In this document: positions 5,295 through 6,618 of the stretch, piece after piece | Layout: the number at the start of each line of letters is the position of its first letter | Numbering within the stretch: position 1 is the first letter of the stretch | Origin: ZC4RG29 sp036381475 | GTDB lineage: Bacteria; Bacteroidota; Bacteroidia; Cytophagales; Cyclobacteriaceae | Assembly: GCA_036381475.1 (NCBI GenBank) | Contig: DASVCT010000173.1 | Coordinates: 1 to 6,618, forward strand | Length of the DNA stretch: 6,618 bases | Direction: 5' to 3' | Translations under genes and position numbers: made by a program | The notes under the pieces: model-generated | Database searches by the model: none | The model's input: the letters and a program-made list of their open reading frames with translations, nothing else | Told to the model about the DNA's origin: nothing

Positions 5295-6618
5295 GTGAGG
5301 CATTTCATGGGAATATTCCTGCTGTGCACTGGAGTGTCGGCCCTGGGGCAGGACTTGCGCAACATATTCATCGACGAAAACCAAAACGGCAAGATATTTT
5401 CCGCTTTCCTGGAAGAAATGGAGCGAACCTACAACGTCGATTTCATTTTCGACGTCGCCCAGATCCAGGCGTACACCGTCAACGGGATCACCGGACGGCA
5501 GCGACTATTGGAGTTTCTCGACAAATTTCTTGTACACCATACGGTAACGCGTATCAGCAACAAGGTCGTCTTTATTGTGGAACGGTCGCCCGACAAATTC
5601 GGGGATCGGCGCGATGATTTTATCGTACTAAAAAAGCCCGTCAGCGATGAAGTAACCGTGCAGGGTCAATTGATCGACAGTGGCAACGGTGAGCCCATCA
5701 TCGGCGCGCAGGTTCGGGTCGATGAATTGAATTCCGGAACGCTGACAGACATGGATGGTAATTTCTCACTCCGACTTTCAACCGACCGGATCTATCACCT
5801 CACCCTGCAATACGTCGGCTATGAAAGTTATCACTATATCATCGGCTTTAGCCCCTACGCCTCGGAAACGCGGATCGAAGCGAGTCTGTTTCCCGAGTCT
5901 AAGCAACTTGAAAGCGTGATCGTGACCGCCGAACAGATCGATGTCAACGTAAAAGGAGAGCTGTCGGGTATGCAGCGCCTGAACATTGAAACGATCAAGT
6001 CCATTCCCACATTCATGGGAGAAGTCGATCCGGTACGAAGCCTGACTACACTTCCGGGTGTGAGCACTGCGGGAGAGTTGGCGTCGGGCTTTAATGTGCG
6101 TGGTGGCGAGGCGGGGCAAAATCTGATCCTTCAGGACGGCGCCCCCATCTACAATCCGTCGCACCTTTTTGGATTCTTTTCGGCGTTCAACCCGGACATG
6201 GTCAGCGATGTTTCGCTTTACAAAGGAGGTGGACCGGCCAACTTCGGCGGACGCGTTTCATCCGTTCTGAAGGTAGACTTGAAGAACGGGGACGCGGGCA
6301 AACATACCGTTAGTGGCGGCGTAGGGTTGGTGTCGAGTCGCCTCTCCGTTGAGGGTCCACTACACCGGGGGAAGTCTTCTTACATGATAGGCGGACGCCT
6401 CTCCTACACGAATTGGCTTATCCATGCAACCCGCGATGTACAATTAAAACAGAGCGCCGCTAATTTCTACGACCTTACGGGCAAGTTATTTTTTACTATC
6501 AACGACAAAAACTTTCTCAGCATAACCGGGTATGCAAGTCATGACGACTTCCGTCTTGCTACTGACTCCGTATTCAGCTGGGGCACACTCAACGCCTCGC
6601 TTCGTTGGGATCACACTT
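5295..6618 (+). CDS. TonB-dependent outer-membrane receptor, N-terminal part
   Basis: The frame stays open to the right edge, giving 441 residues; most of the beta-barrel lies outside the window. With the GTG start at 5295 the protein begins MRHFMGIFLLCTGVSALGQD, a normal signal peptide with probable cleavage after G19. An ATG at 5307 has a GAGG six bases upstream, but would leave a 15-residue signal without a basic residue, so GTG is preferred. Domains in order: an STN-like secretin/TonB domain (about 30-96), a carboxypeptidase-regulatory-like beta-sandwich (about 121-200; VTVQGQLIDSGNGEPIIGAQ and LTDMDGNFSL), a plug (about 225-330; PGVSTAGELASGFNVRGGEA, LILQDGAPIYNPSHLFGFF and LYKGGGPANFGGRVSS), then the first barrel strands (from about 335). 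It is expected to import a substrate energised by TonB-ExbBD. The substrate is unknown. No SusD, sigma factor or FecR gene is visible. Confidence 0.92.
   Translation, partial: MRHFMGIFLLCTGVSALGQDLRNIFIDENQNGKIFSAFLEEMERTYNVDFIFDVAQIQAYTVNGITGRQRLLEFLDKFLVHHTVTRISNKVVFIVERSPDKFGDRRDDFIVLKKPVSDEVTVQGQLIDSGNGEPIIGAQVRVDELNSGTLTDMDGNFSLRLSTDRIYHLTLQYVGYESYHYIIGFSPYASETRIEASLFPESKQLESVIVTAEQIDVNVKGELSGMQRLNIETIKSIPTFMGEVDPVRSLTTLPGVSTAGELASGFNVRGGEAGQNLILQDGAPIYNPSHLFGFFSAFNPDMVSDVSLYKGGGPANFGGRVSSVLKVDLKNGDAGKHTVSGGVGLVSSRLSVEGPLHRGKSSYMIGGRLSYTNWLIHATRDVQLKQSAANFYDLTGKLFFTINDKNFLSITGYASHDDFRLATDSVFSWGTLNASLRWDHT

Noticed and set aside
5778..6164. A 128-codon minus-strand open frame inside the receptor gene
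   Set aside because: The plus strand here encodes the well-conserved carboxypeptidase-like and plug domains of the receptor. The minus frame shows no motif.
1..6618. A new defence, mobile or biosynthetic system
   Set aside because: All long genes belong to known families (UvrA, LytS/LytTR, TonB receptor). No transposase, integrase, toxin, nuclease cluster or terminal repeat is seen, so such a claim has no support here.

Overview
The window looks like chromosomal DNA from a member of the Bacteroidota, probably a Cytophagales- or Chitinophagales-like lineage with roughly balanced GC. The evidence is a TonB-dependent receptor with the STN, carboxypeptidase-regulatory-like and plug layout typical of that phylum, a LytS-type histidine kinase paired with a LytTR response regulator, a TAnnTTTG-type -7 promoter box, and a general lack of strong Shine-Dalgarno sequences. 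The exact genus cannot be read from this sequence.

Layout: (1) positions 1-142 hold the last 46 codons of an unidentified plus-strand gene. (2) A 61-bp spacer between convergent genes holds a 7-bp tandem repeat. (3) On the minus strand, reading from high to low coordinates, come uvrA (5178-2305), a small three-helix membrane protein (2265-2011), a membrane histidine kinase (1962-907) and its response regulator (926-204). Gaps are short (39 and 48 bp, then a 20-bp overlap), so the four genes may be read together. A -7 box just before the kinase and a hairpin at the end of the small gene suggest that the kinase-regulator pair can also be transcribed separately. (4) A 116-bp divergent intergenic region separates uvrA from (5) a plus-strand TonB-dependent receptor gene (5295 to beyond the right edge), of which 441 codons are visible.

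How the genes work together: UvrA is the damage-recognition ATPase of nucleotide excision repair and is housekeeping. The kinase-regulator pair is a complete two-component unit with an unknown signal. The receptor is an outer-membrane importer whose substrate cannot be told from this part. Nothing in the window ties the repair, signalling and transport genes into one pathway.

I see no mobile element, CRISPR array, RNA gene or convincing undescribed system. The points most worth a second look are the missing first CxxC pair in the N-terminal zinc module of UvrA, the hairpin across the stop codon of the small membrane-protein gene, the 7-bp repeat, and the start codon of the receptor.
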